Assembly: GCF_900115065.1 (NCBI RefSeq)
Contig: NZ_FOVE01000004.1
Span: 62,001 to 126,000, forward strand
Direction of reading: 5' to 3'
From: Formivibrio citricus
Lineage (GTDB): Bacteria; Pseudomonadota; Gammaproteobacteria; Burkholderiales; Chitinibacteraceae
DNA: 64,000 nucleotides
Shown here: in pieces, positions 1-10,268 of the stretch
Layout of the letters: each line of letters begins with the position of its first letter
Position numbering within the stretch: the stretch's first letter is position 1
The notes under the pieces: model-generated
Told to the model about the DNA's origin: nothing
Database searches by the model: none
Seen by the model: only the letters and a program-made list of their open reading frames with translations
Program-made: the position numbers and the translations under genes

Positions 1-877
1 GCCAGCAGCAGGGCTCGCGCATTTCCGGTACGGGCGGGTTGTATTGCGGGGCAAGTTCGCGCAGCAGCTTTTTTTCCAGCAAGGCCGAGCCGAAATCACC
101 CGAAGTTTCGAACCACTCCAGCCGTTGTGTAAACTTGACCAGCGGCAGCTCGCGCCGCTGCTTGCGCTTGCCGGCGAAGTGCGCCAGCACCTCCTTGCGC
201 ACGTTGCCCGCGCTACCGACGAACAGCGGTGCGCCGTGTTCGCCATAACAGACGAACACCCCCGGCGTTTCCGGAAGCTCGTCCATCAGCGCCGTATCGA
301 GCCCTTCCGGCCAGGCCGGCAGGCGCGTGAGTTCGGCAACCGCGGCATCGATGGCTTCCGGCCCTTGGGCACGTTCGGCCACCTGCATGAACTGGCGCAA
401 CAATTCGGCATCGGTCAGGGCGCGATGGCGCTCGCCTTCGATGACAAGCCCGTGCCGGCTGACCAGCATGTCGAGGTTGTGCTTGTGCTCCAGCGGATAG
501 AGTTTCTTGGACAACTGCACCGTGCACAGCACACGGGCGCGGAAATGGATGCCCAGGCGCTGGAATTCGCTTTTCAGAAACCCGTAATCGAAGCGCGCGT
601 TGTGTGCGATAAACAGCCGCCCCTCCAGCTTGGCGAGCACGGTTTGCGCCAGATCGGCGAACGCGGGGGCATCGGCGACCATCGCATCGTCGATACCGGT
701 CAGGTTCTGGATGAACGGCGGGATCGGCACGCCGGGATTGACAAGGCTCGACCAGCTTTCCACCCGGCCATCCTGCACCAGCACCAGCCCGATTTCGGTG
801 ATGCGGTCGCGCAAGGGATTGGCGCCAGTGGTTTCGAGATCGACGAAAGCGAGCGGTTCGTTGGCCAGCGCGCTCAT
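1..877 (-). CDS. DEDDh 3'-5' exonuclease (DNA Pol III epsilon-like) fused to GIY-YIG nuclease, C-terminus cut by window edge
   Basis: Reading the minus strand from the ATG at 877 gives an open frame of at least 292 codons that runs off the window start. The N-terminal half (about residues 8-175) is an epsilon-type exonuclease: motif I DLETTG, a middle HNARFDYGFL motif and a terminal HRALTDAELL motif supply the DEDDh metal and catalytic residues. From about residue 195 there is a GIY-YIG/UvrC-like domain (PETPGVFVCYG, then LFVGSAGNVRKEV). Known proteins with this layout are annotated as DNA polymerase III epsilon-like or Cho-like excision nucleases, so a role in DNA repair is likelier than replicative proofreading; that choice is inference. 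The end is missing, so any C-terminal extension is unseen. Upstream lies a dispersed inverted repeat. Confidence 0.88.
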   Translation of the reverse strand, partial: MSALANEPLAFVDLETTGANPLRDRITEIGLVLVQDGRVESWSSLVNPGVPIPPFIQNLTGIDDAMVADAPAFADLAQTVLAKLEGRLFIAHNARFDYGFLKSEFQRLGIHFRARVLCTVQLSKKLYPLEHKHNLDMLVSRHGLVIEGERHRALTDAELLRQFMQVAERAQGPEAIDAAVAELTRLPAWPEGLDTALMDELPETPGVFVCYGEHGAPLFVGSAGNVRKEVLAHFAGKRKQRRELPLVKFTQRLEWFETSGDFGSALLEKKLLRELAPQYNPPVPEMREPCCW

Positions 878-889
878 TGGGAAATCCTC

Positions 890-985
890 ACCACAGAGGC
901 ACAGAGACCGGGAGAAAACCTGTTGAACGTGATCCCTCGCAGACGGCCTGTGGTTTTTCCTCTGTGTTCTCCGTGTCTCTGTGGT
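890..985. repeat. Dispersed inverted repeat, CACAGAG family (copy 1)
   Basis: The left arm at 891-920 starts CCACAGAGGCACAGAG. The right arm at about 951-984 ends GTGTCTCTGTGG, its imperfect reverse complement. The roughly 30 bases between the arms are unrelated. The element lies between the exonuclease gene and the methyltransferase gene, both read leftward. Related copies are at 26014-26091, 26236-26263 and 45048-45120. The rest of the gap to 1151 shows no gene. Confidence 0.75.
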
Positions 986-1151
986 TCAAATGCTTTTTTG
1001 AACTTCATGCAGGTATTCTCTCAAACCGCCTCAAAAAATCGGCGAGCGAAGGCAAATCAAGGAGCACGGAACACAGCAACCGGAATGGACATGTAGTCCA
1101 TGAGGATTGCGAGTACCGCGCGACGCAGGGTTGGCGAGCGCAGCCATTTTT

Positions 1152-2090
1152 TCAGGCGGTTTCGAACCGGAAACACTGGTGGATCTTTTTGTTCCGAAAA
1201 TCCTCCGGCACCGACTGCGCCGAGATGTCCTTGCACTGCGGCTGCAGCGATTCATCCATCTTGAAGGTGCGCAAGTTGTTGGAGAAATACAGCACGCCGC
1301 CGGGGCTCAGCAGCGCGAGGCACGATTCGATCAGCCAGGCATGGTCGCGCTGCACGTCGAGAATGCCCTGCATTTTTTTCGAGTTGGAAAACGACGGCGG
1401 ATCGCAGACGATCAGGTCGAATTTCTCGCGCCGCTCCAGCGCCTCGCGCAGATAAACGAACACATCTTCGCGGATGCGCGCGTGCTGGCGGATATCCATG
1501 CCGTTGAGGCCGAAGTTGCGCCCGGCCCAGTCGAGATAGGTATTGGACATGTCCACCGTCACCGTCTCGCGCGCGCCGCCGGCTGCGGCATAGACGCTGA
1601 AGGCGCCGGTATAGCTGAAGAGGTTGAGGAAGCGTTTGCCGGCCGCCTCGCCGCGCACGCGCTTGCGGGTATTGCGGTGATCGAGGAACAGGCCGGTATC
1701 GAGATAGGCATCGAGATTGACGTAAAACCCCAGCCCATCCTCGTGGACGACGAAATCCTCACCTTGCTCGCCGGTCTTCTCGTACTGCTGCTCGCCACGC
1801 TGGCGGCGGCGGGTTTTCAGGCTGACTGCGGCCAGCGGGATTTCCAGCACCTCGGAGCAAGCCAGACGGATGCCGTCCAGCCACAGCGCATGGTCTTCAT
1901 CGCTCTCCACCCAGCCGGTCTCCACCTCCTGCAGGTGCACGCGGCCTTCGTACCAATCGACGATCACGGGGAATTCGGGAACATCCCGGTCATAGAGGCG
2001 ATAGCAACTGATGTTCTGGCGGCGCGCCCACTTGGCCCAGTGGCGGGCATTCTTGAGCAGACGGTTGCGGAAGCTGGAAAAATCGGACAT
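1152..2090 (-). CDS. Class I SAM-dependent methyltransferase, RlmK-like (23S rRNA guanine-N7)
   Basis: The protein has 312 residues and matches the C-terminal (RlmK) half of E. coli RlmL, which makes m7G2069 in 23S rRNA. The N-terminal part (FRNRLLKNARHWAKWA, then CYRLYDRDVPEF) is the PUA-like/EEHEE lead-in typical of that half. The SAM site is FLNLFSYTGAFSVYAAAGGA, and motif IV is DPPSFSNSKK. The C-terminus FRNKKIHQCFRF resembles the RlmL end. The frame is open further upstream, but the ATG at 2090 gives the family-like N-terminus MSDFSSF; the extra upstream residues look like read-through of the promoter region. The THUMP/RlmL half is absent, so this is a stand-alone enzyme. The exact target base is inferred from homology. 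Confidence 0.85.
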   Translation of the reverse strand: MSDFSSFRNRLLKNARHWAKWARRQNISCYRLYDRDVPEFPVIVDWYEGRVHLQEVETGWVESDEDHALWLDGIRLACSEVLEIPLAAVSLKTRRRQRGEQQYEKTGEQGEDFVVHEDGLGFYVNLDAYLDTGLFLDHRNTRKRVRGEAAGKRFLNLFSYTGAFSVYAAAGGARETVTVDMSNTYLDWAGRNFGLNGMDIRQHARIREDVFVYLREALERREKFDLIVCDPPSFSNSKKMQGILDVQRDHAWLIESCLALLSPGGVLYFSNNLRTFKMDESLQPQCKDISAQSVPEDFRNKKIHQCFRFETA

Positions 2091-2252
2091 GGGGCAGCAA
2101 TCAGTACAAACCAAAGGCGACAGTTTAGCAATTTGAACAAACCCATGCCGTGCATTGTCAAAAAATTGCTTATGCTGAGAAGATAACAGGAGTTGCTTTT
2201 GCTCCTGCAGCTTCACTTCGCCAACCTGCATCGTTTCATTCCGGAGCGAACC

Positions 2253-5200
2253 GTGAACTTCGACGAGAAACTGGCTTCGCCGCTGGCGCAGGCGCTTGCC
2301 CGCTCAGCCGACGGCTGGGCGCTGTTCTCGCCCGAACAGAACGAAAGCGGAGAGATTGTCGATTTCACTTGCCGCTTCAGCAATGCAGCCATGCAGCGGC
2401 TTTGGGCGTCAGGTCCGGCCGGATGGCTGCTGTCAGAAAAGAGGCTGCCGTCTCTCCCGCCGGAAACCCGGCAGGCCCGTTATGCGGAAGCATTCCAGAA
2501 CCACTCGCCGCACTCATGGGAATATTCGATGGAAGTCGGAGGGGGCCCAACCCTGTACCGCGAGACCTGCCAGCGCATCGGAACCTATGCCGCCGTACAA
2601 ATCCAGGACTGTGGCACCGGGCATGTGAGCAACCCGCAACCCCAGGAACAGGCGCGCCATCTGGAATCGGAGCTGGCCCGTCACATTGCCCGCCTGAACG
2701 AGGTGGAACGCCGCTCCGACGAGCTACTGGCACACATTCATGCCGGTGTCCTTATTTACAGTCCGGACGGGCAGATCGTCACCTTCAACCTGGCCGCGTG
2801 CAGCATCCTCGGACTGACGCCGGGACAACTGACCGGCAAGGAAGCCATCTTGCCCGGATGGCATTTCTGTCGCGAAGACGGCTCGGACATGCCAGTCGAT
2901 GAGTACCCGATCAACCGAGTGCTCGGGAGCCAGGAAACCTTGCGTGACTATGTACTGGGCATCCAACCCGAACGGCAAGTGGAGCCGGTATGGTGCCTGG
3001 TCAATGCCTATCCGGTTTTTGAAAACGGGCAAGTGGATGCCGTCGTCGTCAGCTTCATCGACATCAGCAGCCAGCGCCGGCTGGCCGATGCAGCGGAAAG
3101 CAACCGCCTGCGCGCCGAGGCGCTGCTCGACCTGAACGCCCGCGCCCATCAACTTGACGAGGACACACTGCTGGAGGAAGGGCTGGCCCTGGCGCTCCGA
3201 TTAACCGGCAGCCGCATGGGGCATCTCTATTTCATCGAACCCGATGGCGCACTGCGCCTTGCCGCCTGCCTGACCCATACCCGGAGTCCGTGCATCACGG
3301 GCGACATCTTGCCGCTGGATGAGGCCGGGCAGTGGGCGGACTGCATCCGGCAACGCAAACCGGTCATCCACAACGATTTTTCCCCTCCCATGAGCCCCAA
3401 GGGGCTACCCCGACGCAGCAGTGCACTGCACCGACACCTTGGCGCGCCCACGCTGGAGAACGGCCAGGTCGTCATGATGATCGGCGTCGCCAACAAGCCG
3501 GGAGCCTACGATGATGCCGACATCCAGCTTCTGCAAATGCTGGCGCACGACCTGTGGAAAGCCCTGCTGCAACAACGCACTCTGGCAGTCTGGCAAGCTG
3601 ACCGCCGCCGGCTGGAACAGGTGATTGCCGCCAGCCATGCAGGGATCTGGGAATTCCATCTGGGCGAAAAAGGAGCCGCCGTTACGCTCCGCCAGTCCGG
3701 TCAAACAGAATACGGAGAGGAAGAGCCGCTGGACCGGTTTATCGAACGCATCCATCCGCAGGATCAGCCTGGTGTCCTGCGCGCCATCAGCGCCTGCCTG
3801 ATCGGCAGCAACAACCACTACCAGCAGGAATTCCGTCTGCACGATGCGGGGCTGGATGCATACCGCTGGATACTGGCGTCCGGAGAAGTCGTCGACCGCG
3901 ACGAAGCCGGCATGCCGGTCAGCATGGCCGGAACCCATATCGATATCACCGAACAACGCGCTGTCGAAGAGCAACTGCGGCTCGCCGCCACGGTTTTTGA
4001 CAGCAACAGCGAAGGCATCATGATCACCGACCCGGAACTGCGCATTCTCAGTGTCAACCGGGTCTTCAGCGAAGTGACCGGCTATTCGCCCGAGGAAGCG
4101 CTGGGGCGCAAACCCAGCCTGCTCGCTTCCGGCCAGCACGGGGCGGATTTTTACGTGGCCATGTGGCAAGCGATCCGCCGCGATGGCCGCTGGCAGGGCG
4201 AGATATGCAACCGGCGCAAGGACGGAACGCTTTATCCGGAATGGCTTTCCATCAGCACCGTGAACGACGAAGAGGGCAAGGTCACCCATTATGTCGGCAT
4301 TTTCTCCGACATCACGGAAAGGAAGCGACAGCAGGCCCATATCGAATTCCTGGCCTTCCACGATCCCTTGACCGGCCTGCCCAACCGTCAGTTGCTGTCC
4401 GACCGTTTCATGGTGGCGCATGCGCTTGCCGACCGGCAAAACCAGAAAATGGCGCTGCTGTTCCTCGATCTCGACCGCTTCAAGCTCGTCAACGATACGC
4501 TGGGACATCAGATCGGCGACCTGATACTCACCGAGACTGCTGGCAGGCTGACCGAAATCGTGCGCGAAAGCGACACGGTTTGCCGTTTGGGGGGTGACGA
4601 ATTCGTGATTCTTCTCGGCGGTCTGCGCTCTCCGGATGAAGCAACCGATGTAGCCCAAGCCATCATTACGTCGATCGACCATCCATTCGTGACCGCGGAT
4701 CATGAGATCCGGATTGCCATCAGCGTAGGCATCGCGGTGTATCCAGACGATTCCCGCAACTTTACGGAGCTGTTGAAAAAGGCGGATACCGCACTCTACC
4801 GCGCCAAACAGGAAGGACGGCACGCCTACCGTTTCTTCACCGACCGGATGAACGCCTACTCCATTGCCCGGCAACTGCAGGAAAACCGTTTGCGCGAAGG
4901 CTTGGAACTGGGCGAACTGGAAGTTTATTACCAGCCCCAAGTCTCGCTGCCCGAATGCCGGCTGGTAGGAGTCGAGGCACTGGTGCGCTGGCACCATCCA
5001 GCAGACGGCTTGCTTCTGCCGCAAAGTTTCCTGTCCATCGCCGAAGAAAGTGGGCTGATTCTGCCGATTGGCGCATTCGTGCTCAAGGAATCGTGCCTCC
5101 AGATGAAGCAATGGCTGGAAATGGGCATTGCGCCTCCCGTCCTGTGCGTCAATCTTTCCCTTCAGCAGATCGCCTACTGCAATCTGGTCCAGCTTGCTCA

Positions 5201-5639
5201 CGATGCCCTGCAGCATGCCGACTTGCCAGCACACCGGCTGGAGCTGGAATTAAGCGAAACAATCCTGCAAGCCTGCGGAGATACCGAACGAAAGACACTG
5301 GAAACGCTTCGGGGAATGGGGCTGCGGATTGCCATTGACGACTTTGGCGCCGGCTATTCCAGTCTGGCCAATTTGCTGCAACTCAACGCCGAAAAACTGA
5401 AGATAGACAACCGCTTCATCGGCTCGTTGAGCCAGCCCCAGAGTGAGACCATCGTACGCAGCACCATCCTCATGGCCCAAGCGATGGGATTCTCGACAGT
5501 TGCTGAAGGTGTGGAAAATCAGGAACAGCTTGAAAAGCTCATCCAGCTTGGTTGCAACGGCATCCAAGGCTGGCTGATTGCGCAAGCGATGCCGGCACAG
5601 GAATGCACTCGCTGGCTTGGTAGCTACACGGTGCGCTGA
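2253..5639 (+). CDS. PAS/GAF sensor diguanylate cyclase-phosphodiesterase (GGDEF + EAL)
   Basis: This cytoplasmic sensor of about 1128 residues shows no membrane segment. Order of parts: a divergent N-terminal sensing region, a short coiled coil, PAS (about residues 160-280), GAF (about 290-450), PAS (about 460-570), PAS (about 575-690), GGDEF (about 700-865) and EAL (about 885-1125). Both output domains look intact. The cyclase site is RLGGDEFV at about residue 780, with an RxxD inhibitory site (RESD) five residues before it. The EAL half has [28 protein letters not shown] and VAEGVEN. It could therefore both make and degrade c-di-GMP. The GTG at 2253 has a good GGAG ribosome site; a TTG at 2193 in the same frame lacks spacing from its GGAG and is less likely. 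The 3' end overlaps convergent coaD by 16 bases. Confidence 0.92.
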   Translation: MNFDEKLASPLAQALARSADGWALFSPEQNESGEIVDFTCRFSNAAMQRLWASGPAGWLLSEKRLPSLPPETRQARYAEAFQNHSPHSWEYSMEVGGGPTLYRETCQRIGTYAAVQIQDCGTGHVSNPQPQEQARHLESELARHIARLNEVERRSDELLAHIHAGVLIYSPDGQIVTFNLAACSILGLTPGQLTGKEAILPGWHFCREDGSDMPVDEYPINRVLGSQETLRDYVLGIQPERQVEPVWCLVNAYPVFENGQVDAVVVSFIDISSQRRLADAAESNRLRAEALLDLNARAHQLDEDTLLEEGLALALRLTGSRMGHLYFIEPDGALRLAACLTHTRSPCITGDILPLDEAGQWADCIRQRKPVIHNDFSPPMSPKGLPRRSSALHRHLGAPTLENGQVVMMIGVANKPGAYDDADIQLLQMLAHDLWKALLQQRTLAVWQADRRRLEQVIAASHAGIWEFHLGEKGAAVTLRQSGQTEYGEEEPLDRFIERIHPQDQPGVLRAISACLIGSNNHYQQEFRLHDAGLDAYRWILASGEVVDRDEAGMPVSMAGTHIDITEQRAVEEQLRLAATVFDSNSEGIMITDPELRILSVNRVFSEVTGYSPEEALGRKPSLLASGQHGADFYVAMWQAIRRDGRWQGEICNRRKDGTLYPEWLSISTVNDEEGKVTHYVGIFSDITERKRQQAHIEFLAFHDPLTGLPNRQLLSDRFMVAHALADRQNQKMALLFLDLDRFKLVNDTLGHQIGDLILTETAGRLTEIVRESDTVCRLGGDEFVILLGGLRSPDEATDVAQAIITSIDHPFVTADHEIRIAISVGIAVYPDDSRNFTELLKKADTALYRAKQEGRHAYRFFTDRMNAYSIARQLQENRLREGLELGELEVYYQPQVSLPECRLVGVEALVRWHHPADGLLLPQSFLSIAEESGLILPIGAFVLKESCLQMKQWLEMGIAPPVLCVNLSLQQIAYCNLVQLAHDALQHADLPAHRLELELSETILQACGDTERKTLETLRGMGLRIAIDDFGAGYSSLANLLQLNAEKLKIDNRFIGSLSQPQSETIVRSTILMAQAMGFSTVAEGVENQEQLEKLIQLGCNGIQGWLIAQAMPAQECTRWLGSYTVR

Positions 5640-6127
5640 CTTTCATGCCAGCGAATCAGGCGCAGGTATGCAGGCTCGGGAACGTAATGGCGAACGACAT
5701 CCTTCCAGCCATCCGGGCCGACCAAGCCCTTGACCATGGTCGAGCTGACTTCGGCAATTTCGCGCGGCGGCATCAGAAAAACGGTATCGATAGCCGGTGC
5801 CAGATCGGCGTTGATATAGCGCATCTTGCGTTCGAATTCATAATCGGCACCCTCGCGAATGCCGCGCAAAATGAAATTCGCACCGACCTCCCTGGCGAAA
5901 TTGACCAGGAAACAGTTCTTGAAATCTTCCACGCGCACCCGCGGCAAATGAGCGGTCGTTTCCCTCAACATGGCCAGCCGGTCGGCATGGTCAAAGGTGT
6001 AACGCTTGTCCGGGTTTTCGCCAATCGCAACGATCATCTCGTCGAAAAGCTCGACCCCCCGCTCGATCATCCACAGGTGGCCATTGGTCACCGGGTCGAA
6101 ACTGCCTGCATAAACACCGCGCCGCAT
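5624..6127 (-). CDS. coaD: Phosphopantetheine adenylyltransferase
   Basis: CoaD transfers AMP from ATP to 4'-phosphopantetheine, giving dephospho-CoA, the penultimate step of coenzyme A synthesis. The N-terminus has the nucleotidyltransferase signature [11 protein letters not shown] (T/HxGH class). The middle has [13 protein letters not shown], and the C-terminal ATP motif is [11 protein letters not shown]. At 167 residues it is close to the usual length of about 160. The ATG at 6127 is chosen because it starts right before the conserved [10 protein letters not shown] strand and has AAGGAT upstream; twelve additional upstream residues in frame do not look conserved. rsmD, often its neighbour, is not beside it. 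The stop codon lies inside the end of the convergent GGDEF/EAL gene. Confidence 0.9.
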   Translation of the reverse strand: MRRGVYAGSFDPVTNGHLWMIERGVELFDEMIVAIGENPDKRYTFDHADRLAMLRETTAHLPRVRVEDFKNCFLVNFAREVGANFILRGIREGADYEFERKMRYINADLAPAIDTVFLMPPREIAEVSSTMVKGLVGPDGWKDVVRHYVPEPAYLRLIRWHESQRTV

Positions 6128-6273
6128 CTTGTCTGAATCCTTTTGCTTACTACCGCAGCGCAACTATATCACCGGCACGGAGAATGCCATCCGGGAAAAA
6201 CATGAAAAACGGCCAAAATACGACATGGCGCAACATCGTGCGCCGTTTCCTTGCATACGAAAGAAAAGCCTCC

Positions 6274-6543
6274 TAGGCTCTGTTGACGTTGGTTACAAAT
6301 CTGCGCTGGGCCGGAAAAATGCCGGTCACAAGGCATGCGACGCAGACAATAACCGGTTATTTTCAAGGCGCATAACGCGGTGAATGGCGTTTTTCCGTCC
6401 CAGCCCTTCGGGTTTGGGGTATTTCGAGCGGCTTTCCGCGTTGCAAACCGCTTGCAATACCCGTATTGCGGCGCGCTTTGCGCCTTGAAAACCATCTCGA
6501 ACTACCCTAAACGCAGATTTGTAACCAACGTCAACAGAGCCTA
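6274..6543. mobile_element. MITE-like element: 266 bp, 30 bp perfect terminal inverted repeats, TA target duplication
   Basis: The bases at 6276-6305 are the exact reverse complement of those at 6512-6541 (start GGCTCTGTTGACGTTGG). The element is flanked by TA at 6274-6275 and at 6542-6543. A second perfect 13 bp inverted pair lies inside, at 6360-6372 (TTTTCAAGGCGCA) and 6479-6491. No transposase frame fits; the two open frames inside are short and not protein-like. The TA duplication is what IS630/mariner-type elements leave, so a non-autonomous relative of such an element is the simplest reading. It fills most of the gap between coaD and the DUF4870 gene; the remaining bases at 6128-6273 and 6544-6583 show only the DUF4870 ribosome site region. 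Confidence 0.85.
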
Positions 6544-6583
6544 AATTGGCTCAGAACCTTGGAAACCTGACAGGAGCCTTGAA

Positions 6584-6940
6584 ATGGACAATCCGCAACC
6601 GCCCGTTCCGCAACCGCAAGCTGGCCAGACCGATGCAAAAACCATCGCCATCTTGGTCTGGATCGGCACCATCTTCCTCGGATTCATACCGTCGCTCATC
6701 GTATTCCTGCTCAAGAAAGACGACGAATTCCTGCTCGATCACACGCGGGAAGCGCTCAACTGGTCGATCACGGTGCTGGTCGGCTGGTTCGCTTCGATGA
6801 TCCTTACCTTCATCCTGATCGGCCTGCTGGGCTATCTCGTCCTGATCGTCAGCAACCTGGTTTTCTGCCTCATGGGTGCGATCAAGGCCAGCAACAACCA
6901 GACCTTCCGCGCGCCGGTCTGCCTGCGTCTCATCAAGTAA
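6584..6940 (+). CDS. DUF4870 family small membrane protein
   Basis: The protein has 118 residues, with a short proline/glutamine-rich cytoplasmic start and then three hydrophobic segments (about residues 22-43, 62-82 and 84-100). Between the first two is KKDDEFLLDHTREALNWSI, the conserved turn of DUF4870/Tic20-like proteins. The function of the family is not established. The ORF is preceded by the ribosome site CAGGAGCC and stands alone, with the MITE-like element upstream and a strong terminator downstream. The element's right end lies only about 40 bases before the start codon, so the gene's promoter may lie within or next to it. Confidence 0.85.
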   Translation: MDNPQPPVPQPQAGQTDAKTIAILVWIGTIFLGFIPSLIVFLLKKDDEFLLDHTREALNWSITVLVGWFASMILTFILIGLLGYLVLIVSNLVFCLMGAIKASNNQTFRAPVCLRLIK

Positions 6941-6951
6941 TTCGTTCAAAA

Positions 6952-6983
6952 AACAAAGGGCTGCCCACGGGCAGCCCTTTGTT
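6952..6983. terminator. Bidirectional Rho-independent terminator
   Basis: A 15 bp stem (AACAAAGGGCTGCCC with its complement) with a tight loop, A-rich on the left and T-rich on the right. It lies between the convergent DUF4870 gene and dnaJ and can serve both. Confidence 0.85.
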
Positions 6984-7000
6984 TCGCCTTTGCAAAGCGC

Positions 7001-8131
7001 TCAACCTCCGAAGAATTCCGCCACCTTGTCGAACCAGGTCTTGGATTTCGGTGTGTGCTTGGCCGCATCGCCCTTGCTGATCTCCTCGAATTCCTTCAGC
7101 AATTCCTTCTGGCGGCTGGTCAGGTTCACGGGCGTTTCAACCACGACATGACACATCAGATCGCCGGTGATCGCGCTGCGCACACCCTTGATCCCCTTGC
7201 CGCGCAGGCGGAATACCTGGCCGGTCTGGGTTTCGGCCGGAATGGCGAGCCGCGCCTTGCCGTCGAGCGTCGGAATCTCGATTTCGCCGCCCAAAGCGGC
7301 AATCGTGATGCTGATCGGCATTTCGCAATGCAGATCGTTGCCGTCGCGCTGGAACACGGCGTGCTGCCGGATGTGGATCACGACATACAGGTCGCCGGGC
7401 GGGCCGCCGTTGACACCGGGTTCGCCTTCGCCGGAAAGACGGATGCGGTCGCCTTCGTCCACGCCGGACGGAATCTTGACCGCAAGCGTCTTGGTGGTCT
7501 GCACCCGTCCCGTGCCCTTGCAATTGCGGCAGGGGTCGGGAATGTACTTGCCGCTGCCGTGGCAGGTCGGGCAGGTCTGCTGGATGCTGAAAAAGCCCTG
7601 CGATACCCGTACCTGGCCATGCCCGCCGCAAGTGTGGCAGGTCTTGGCTTCGGAGCCGGGCTTGGCGCCGGTGCCGTGGCAGACGTCGCACTCGTCGTGC
7701 GAGGGAATGCGCAACTGTTTTTCCACGCCGCGCGCGGCTTCTTCCAGGCTGATTTCCAGGTTGTAGCGCAAGTCCGCACCGCGATACACGTTGCTGCGCC
7801 CGCCACCGCCACTGCGGCCGCCACCGAAGATGTCGCCGAAGATGTCGGAGAACGCATCGCCGAAGCCGCCAAAACCGCCCGCACCGCCACCAAAACCGGC
7901 TTGCGGATCGACGCCGGCATGCCCGTACTGGTCATAGGCCGCGCGCTTCTGGCCATCGGAGAGAATCTCGTAAGCCTCTTTGGCTTCCTTGAATTTCTCT
8001 TCGGCATCCTTGCTGTCCGGGTTGCGGTCCGGGTGGTATTTCATCGCAAGCTTGCGATAGGCCTTCTTGATATCCTCTTCGCTCGCATCCCGGTTTACGC
8101 CCAGAATTTCGTAAAAATCTTTTTTAGCCAT
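7001..8131 (-). CDS. dnaJ: Chaperone protein DnaJ (Hsp40)
   Basis: This co-chaperone delivers unfolded clients to DnaK and stimulates its ATPase. Its 376 residues have the full type I layout: a J domain (residues 1-70) with HPD in KYHPDRNPD; a Gly/Phe-rich linker (about 75-120); four CxxCxGxG zinc motifs ([32 protein letters not shown]); and the two C-terminal substrate-binding barrels ending [14 protein letters not shown]. It is the last gene of grpE-dnaK-dnaJ, separated from dnaK by a 126-base gap that holds a dispersed inverted repeat rather than an obvious promoter. Confidence 0.98.
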   Translation of the reverse strand: MAKKDFYEILGVNRDASEEDIKKAYRKLAMKYHPDRNPDSKDAEEKFKEAKEAYEILSDGQKRAAYDQYGHAGVDPQAGFGGGAGGFGGFGDAFSDIFGDIFGGGRSGGGGRSNVYRGADLRYNLEISLEEAARGVEKQLRIPSHDECDVCHGTGAKPGSEAKTCHTCGGHGQVRVSQGFFSIQQTCPTCHGSGKYIPDPCRNCKGTGRVQTTKTLAVKIPSGVDEGDRIRLSGEGEPGVNGGPPGDLYVVIHIRQHAVFQRDGNDLHCEMPISITIAALGGEIEIPTLDGKARLAIPAETQTGQVFRLRGKGIKGVRSAITGDLMCHVVVETPVNLTSRQKELLKEFEEISKGDAAKHTPKSKTWFDKVAEFFGG

Positions 8132-8167
8132 TGTGCTAAACGCCTTCGCGTAAAAACCAATTCATTT

Positions 8168-8234
8168 ACCACGAAGAACACAAAGAGCACGAAGGAAAAA
8201 CAGCTCCCTTGGTGCTCTTCGTGATCTTGGTGGT
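8168..8234. repeat. Dispersed inverted repeat, ACCACGAAG family (dnaK/dnaJ gap)
   Basis: The left arm at 8168-8196 begins ACCACGAAGAACACAAAG. The right arm at 8207-8234 ends CTTGGTGGT and is its imperfect reverse complement, leaving a loop of about ten bases. The same consensus recurs at 56702-56836 between nuoF and nuoG. Confidence 0.75.
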
Positions 8235-8257
8235 GAGGGATTTTGCCTTTACAGCGC

Positions 8258-10198
8258 TTACTTGTCCTTCACCTCTGTAAACTCGGCATCGACCACGTTG
8301 CCGTCATCGCCCTTCTTCTTGCCAGCTTGAGGCTGGGCTTCGGCACCGGCACCCGCTGCGGCACCTTCCGCGCCCTGCTGTTCGGCGTACATATGCTCGG
8401 CGAGCTTGTGGCTGGCTTGCATCAGCGCTTCGGACTTGGCGTCGATCTTTTCCTTGTCGTCGCCCTTGACCACTTCTTCGGCATCCTTCAGCGCGGCTTC
8501 GACCTTGGCCTTGTCATCGGCGGAGATCTTGTCGCCATACTCGGTCAGCGACTTCTTGACAGAGTGGATCAGGCTGTCCAGCTGGTTGCGTGCGGTGACA
8601 AGCTCGTGAAGCTTCTTGTCTTCCTCGGCGTTGATCTCGGCATCGCGCACCATCTTCTGGATTTCTTCCTCGCTCAAGCCCGAAGATGCCTGGATCTTGA
8701 TCTTGGCTTCCTTGCCGGTGGCCTTGTCCTTGGCGCCCACATGCAGGATACCGTTGGCGTCGATGTCGAAGGTCACTTCGATCTGCGGAATGCCGCGCGG
8801 AGCCGGCGGGATGTCGGACAGGTTGAACTGGCCCAGGCTCTTGTTGGCAGAGGCTTTTTCGCGCTCGCCCTGCAGCACGTGGATCGTCACGGCCGACTGG
8901 TTGTCGTCTGCCGTCGAGAATACCTGGTTGGCCTTGGTCGGGATCGTGGTGTTCTTGTTGATGAGCTTGGTCATCACGCCGCCGAGGGTTTCAATACCGA
9001 GCGACAGCGGGGTCACGTCGAGCAGCAGCACGTCCTTGCGGTCGCCAGCCAGCACGGAGCCCTGGATTGCGGCACCGACGGCCACGGCTTCGTCCGGGTT
9101 CACGTCCTTGCGCGGTTCCTTACCGAAGAATTCGCGTACCTTGTCGATGACCTTCGGCATGCGGGTCTGGCCGCCGACCAGAATCACGTCGTCGAGATCG
9201 CCTGCCTTCAGGCCGGCATCGCGCAGTGCGATGCGGCACGGCTCGATCGAGCGCTCGATCAGGTCGTCAACCAGCGCTTCGAACTTGGCACGGGTGATCT
9301 TCATGGTCAGGTGCTTCGGACCGGTCGCATCCATCGTGATGTACGGCAGGTTGATGTCAGTCTGCTGGCCGGAGGAAAGCTCGATCTTGGCCTTTTCGGC
9401 GGCTTCCTTCAGGCGTTGCAGCGCCATCACGTCGTTCTTCAGGTTGATGCCGGAATCCTTCTGGAATTCGGCGATGATGTAATCGATGATGCGCTGGTCG
9501 AAGTCTTCGCCGCCGAGGAAGGTATCGCCGTTGGTGGCGAGCACTTCGAACTGCTTGTCGCCTTCGACGTCGGCGATTTCGATGATCGAGATGTCGAAGG
9601 TACCGCCGCCAAGGTCATACACGGCGATCTTGCGGTCGCCCTTTTCGGACTTGTCCATACCGAACGCGAGCGCAGCAGCAGTCGGTTCGTTGATGATGCG
9701 CTTGACTTCCAGACCGGCGATGCGGCCGGCATCCTTGGTGGCTTGGCGCTGGCTGTCATTGAAGTAGGCCGGCACGGTAATCACGGCCTCGGTCACTTCT
9801 TCGCCAAGGTAATCTTCGGCGGTCTTCTTCATCTTGCGCAGCACTTCGGCGCTGATTTGCGGCGGGGCCATCTTCTTGTCGCGCACCTGCACCCAAGCAT
9901 CGCCGTTGTCGGCCTTGATGATCGAGAACGGCATCAGGTCAATGTCCTTCTGGACTTCCTTGTCCTCGAAGCGGCGGCCGATCAGGCGCTTGATCGCGTA
10001 CAGCGTGTTCTTCGGGTTGGTGACCGCCTGGCGTTTGGCCGGTGCGCCGACCTGGATTTCGCCATCTTCTGCGTAGGCGATGATCGACGGGGTGGTGCGT
10101 GCACCTTCGGAGTTTTCGATGACCTTGGTCTGGCCGTTTTCCACGATGGCCACGCAGGAGTTGGTAGTTCCGAGGTCAATACCGATGATTTTTGCCAT
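8258..10198 (-). CDS. dnaK: Chaperone protein DnaK (Hsp70)
   Basis: This is the ATP-driven cytosolic chaperone. It has 646 residues, starting at [20 protein letters not shown]; upstream in-frame residues belong to the leader. The ATPase domain shows the Hsp70 signatures [22 protein letters not shown] and [13 protein letters not shown]. The substrate-binding domain follows the linker [19 protein letters not shown]. The alanine/glycine-rich tail ends in [17 protein letters not shown], as in other proteobacterial DnaK proteins. The order is grpE-dnaK-dnaJ on the minus strand. A sigma-32 promoter lies at 10269-10294, so dnaK can be transcribed apart from grpE during heat shock. Confidence 0.98.
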   Translation of the reverse strand: MAKIIGIDLGTTNSCVAIVENGQTKVIENSEGARTTPSIIAYAEDGEIQVGAPAKRQAVTNPKNTLYAIKRLIGRRFEDKEVQKDIDLMPFSIIKADNGDAWVQVRDKKMAPPQISAEVLRKMKKTAEDYLGEEVTEAVITVPAYFNDSQRQATKDAGRIAGLEVKRIINEPTAAALAFGMDKSEKGDRKIAVYDLGGGTFDISIIEIADVEGDKQFEVLATNGDTFLGGEDFDQRIIDYIIAEFQKDSGINLKNDVMALQRLKEAAEKAKIELSSGQQTDINLPYITMDATGPKHLTMKITRAKFEALVDDLIERSIEPCRIALRDAGLKAGDLDDVILVGGQTRMPKVIDKVREFFGKEPRKDVNPDEAVAVGAAIQGSVLAGDRKDVLLLDVTPLSLGIETLGGVMTKLINKNTTIPTKANQVFSTADDNQSAVTIHVLQGEREKASANKSLGQFNLSDIPPAPRGIPQIEVTFDIDANGILHVGAKDKATGKEAKIKIQASSGLSEEEIQKMVRDAEINAEEDKKLHELVTARNQLDSLIHSVKKSLTEYGDKISADDKAKVEAALKDAEEVVKGDDKEKIDAKSEALMQASHKLAEHMYAEQQGAEGAAAGAGAEAQPQAGKKKGDDGNVVDAEFTEVKDK

Positions 10199-10268
10199 TT
10201 CAGTTTCCTTCTGTGTTTCAAAGGCTTGCGCTTGGGCAAGCACTGGACTCAATAACCTTGCTCAAAAA

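Noticed and set aside
44-1096. Long rightward open frame of 350 codons
   Set aside because: It is the antisense shadow of the exonuclease-GIY-YIG gene, whose leftward translation shows clear motifs; the rightward product matches no family and runs into the repeat.
2193-2252. Upstream TTG start for the GGDEF/EAL protein
   Set aside because: The GGAG directly abuts the TTG, leaving no spacing; the GTG at 2253 has a well-placed GGAG.
3405-5234. Long leftward open frame opposite the GGDEF/EAL gene
   Set aside because: The plus-strand protein has all expected domain motifs across this stretch; the leftward product is low in recognisable structure.
6129-6495. Open frames inside the MITE-like element
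   Set aside because: They span the element ends, have no ribosome site and read as translated inverted-repeat DNA; no protein family is recognisable.
8243-10255. Rightward open frame of 670 codons
   Set aside because: Exact antisense of dnaK; long shadows are common in GC-rich, codon-biased genes.
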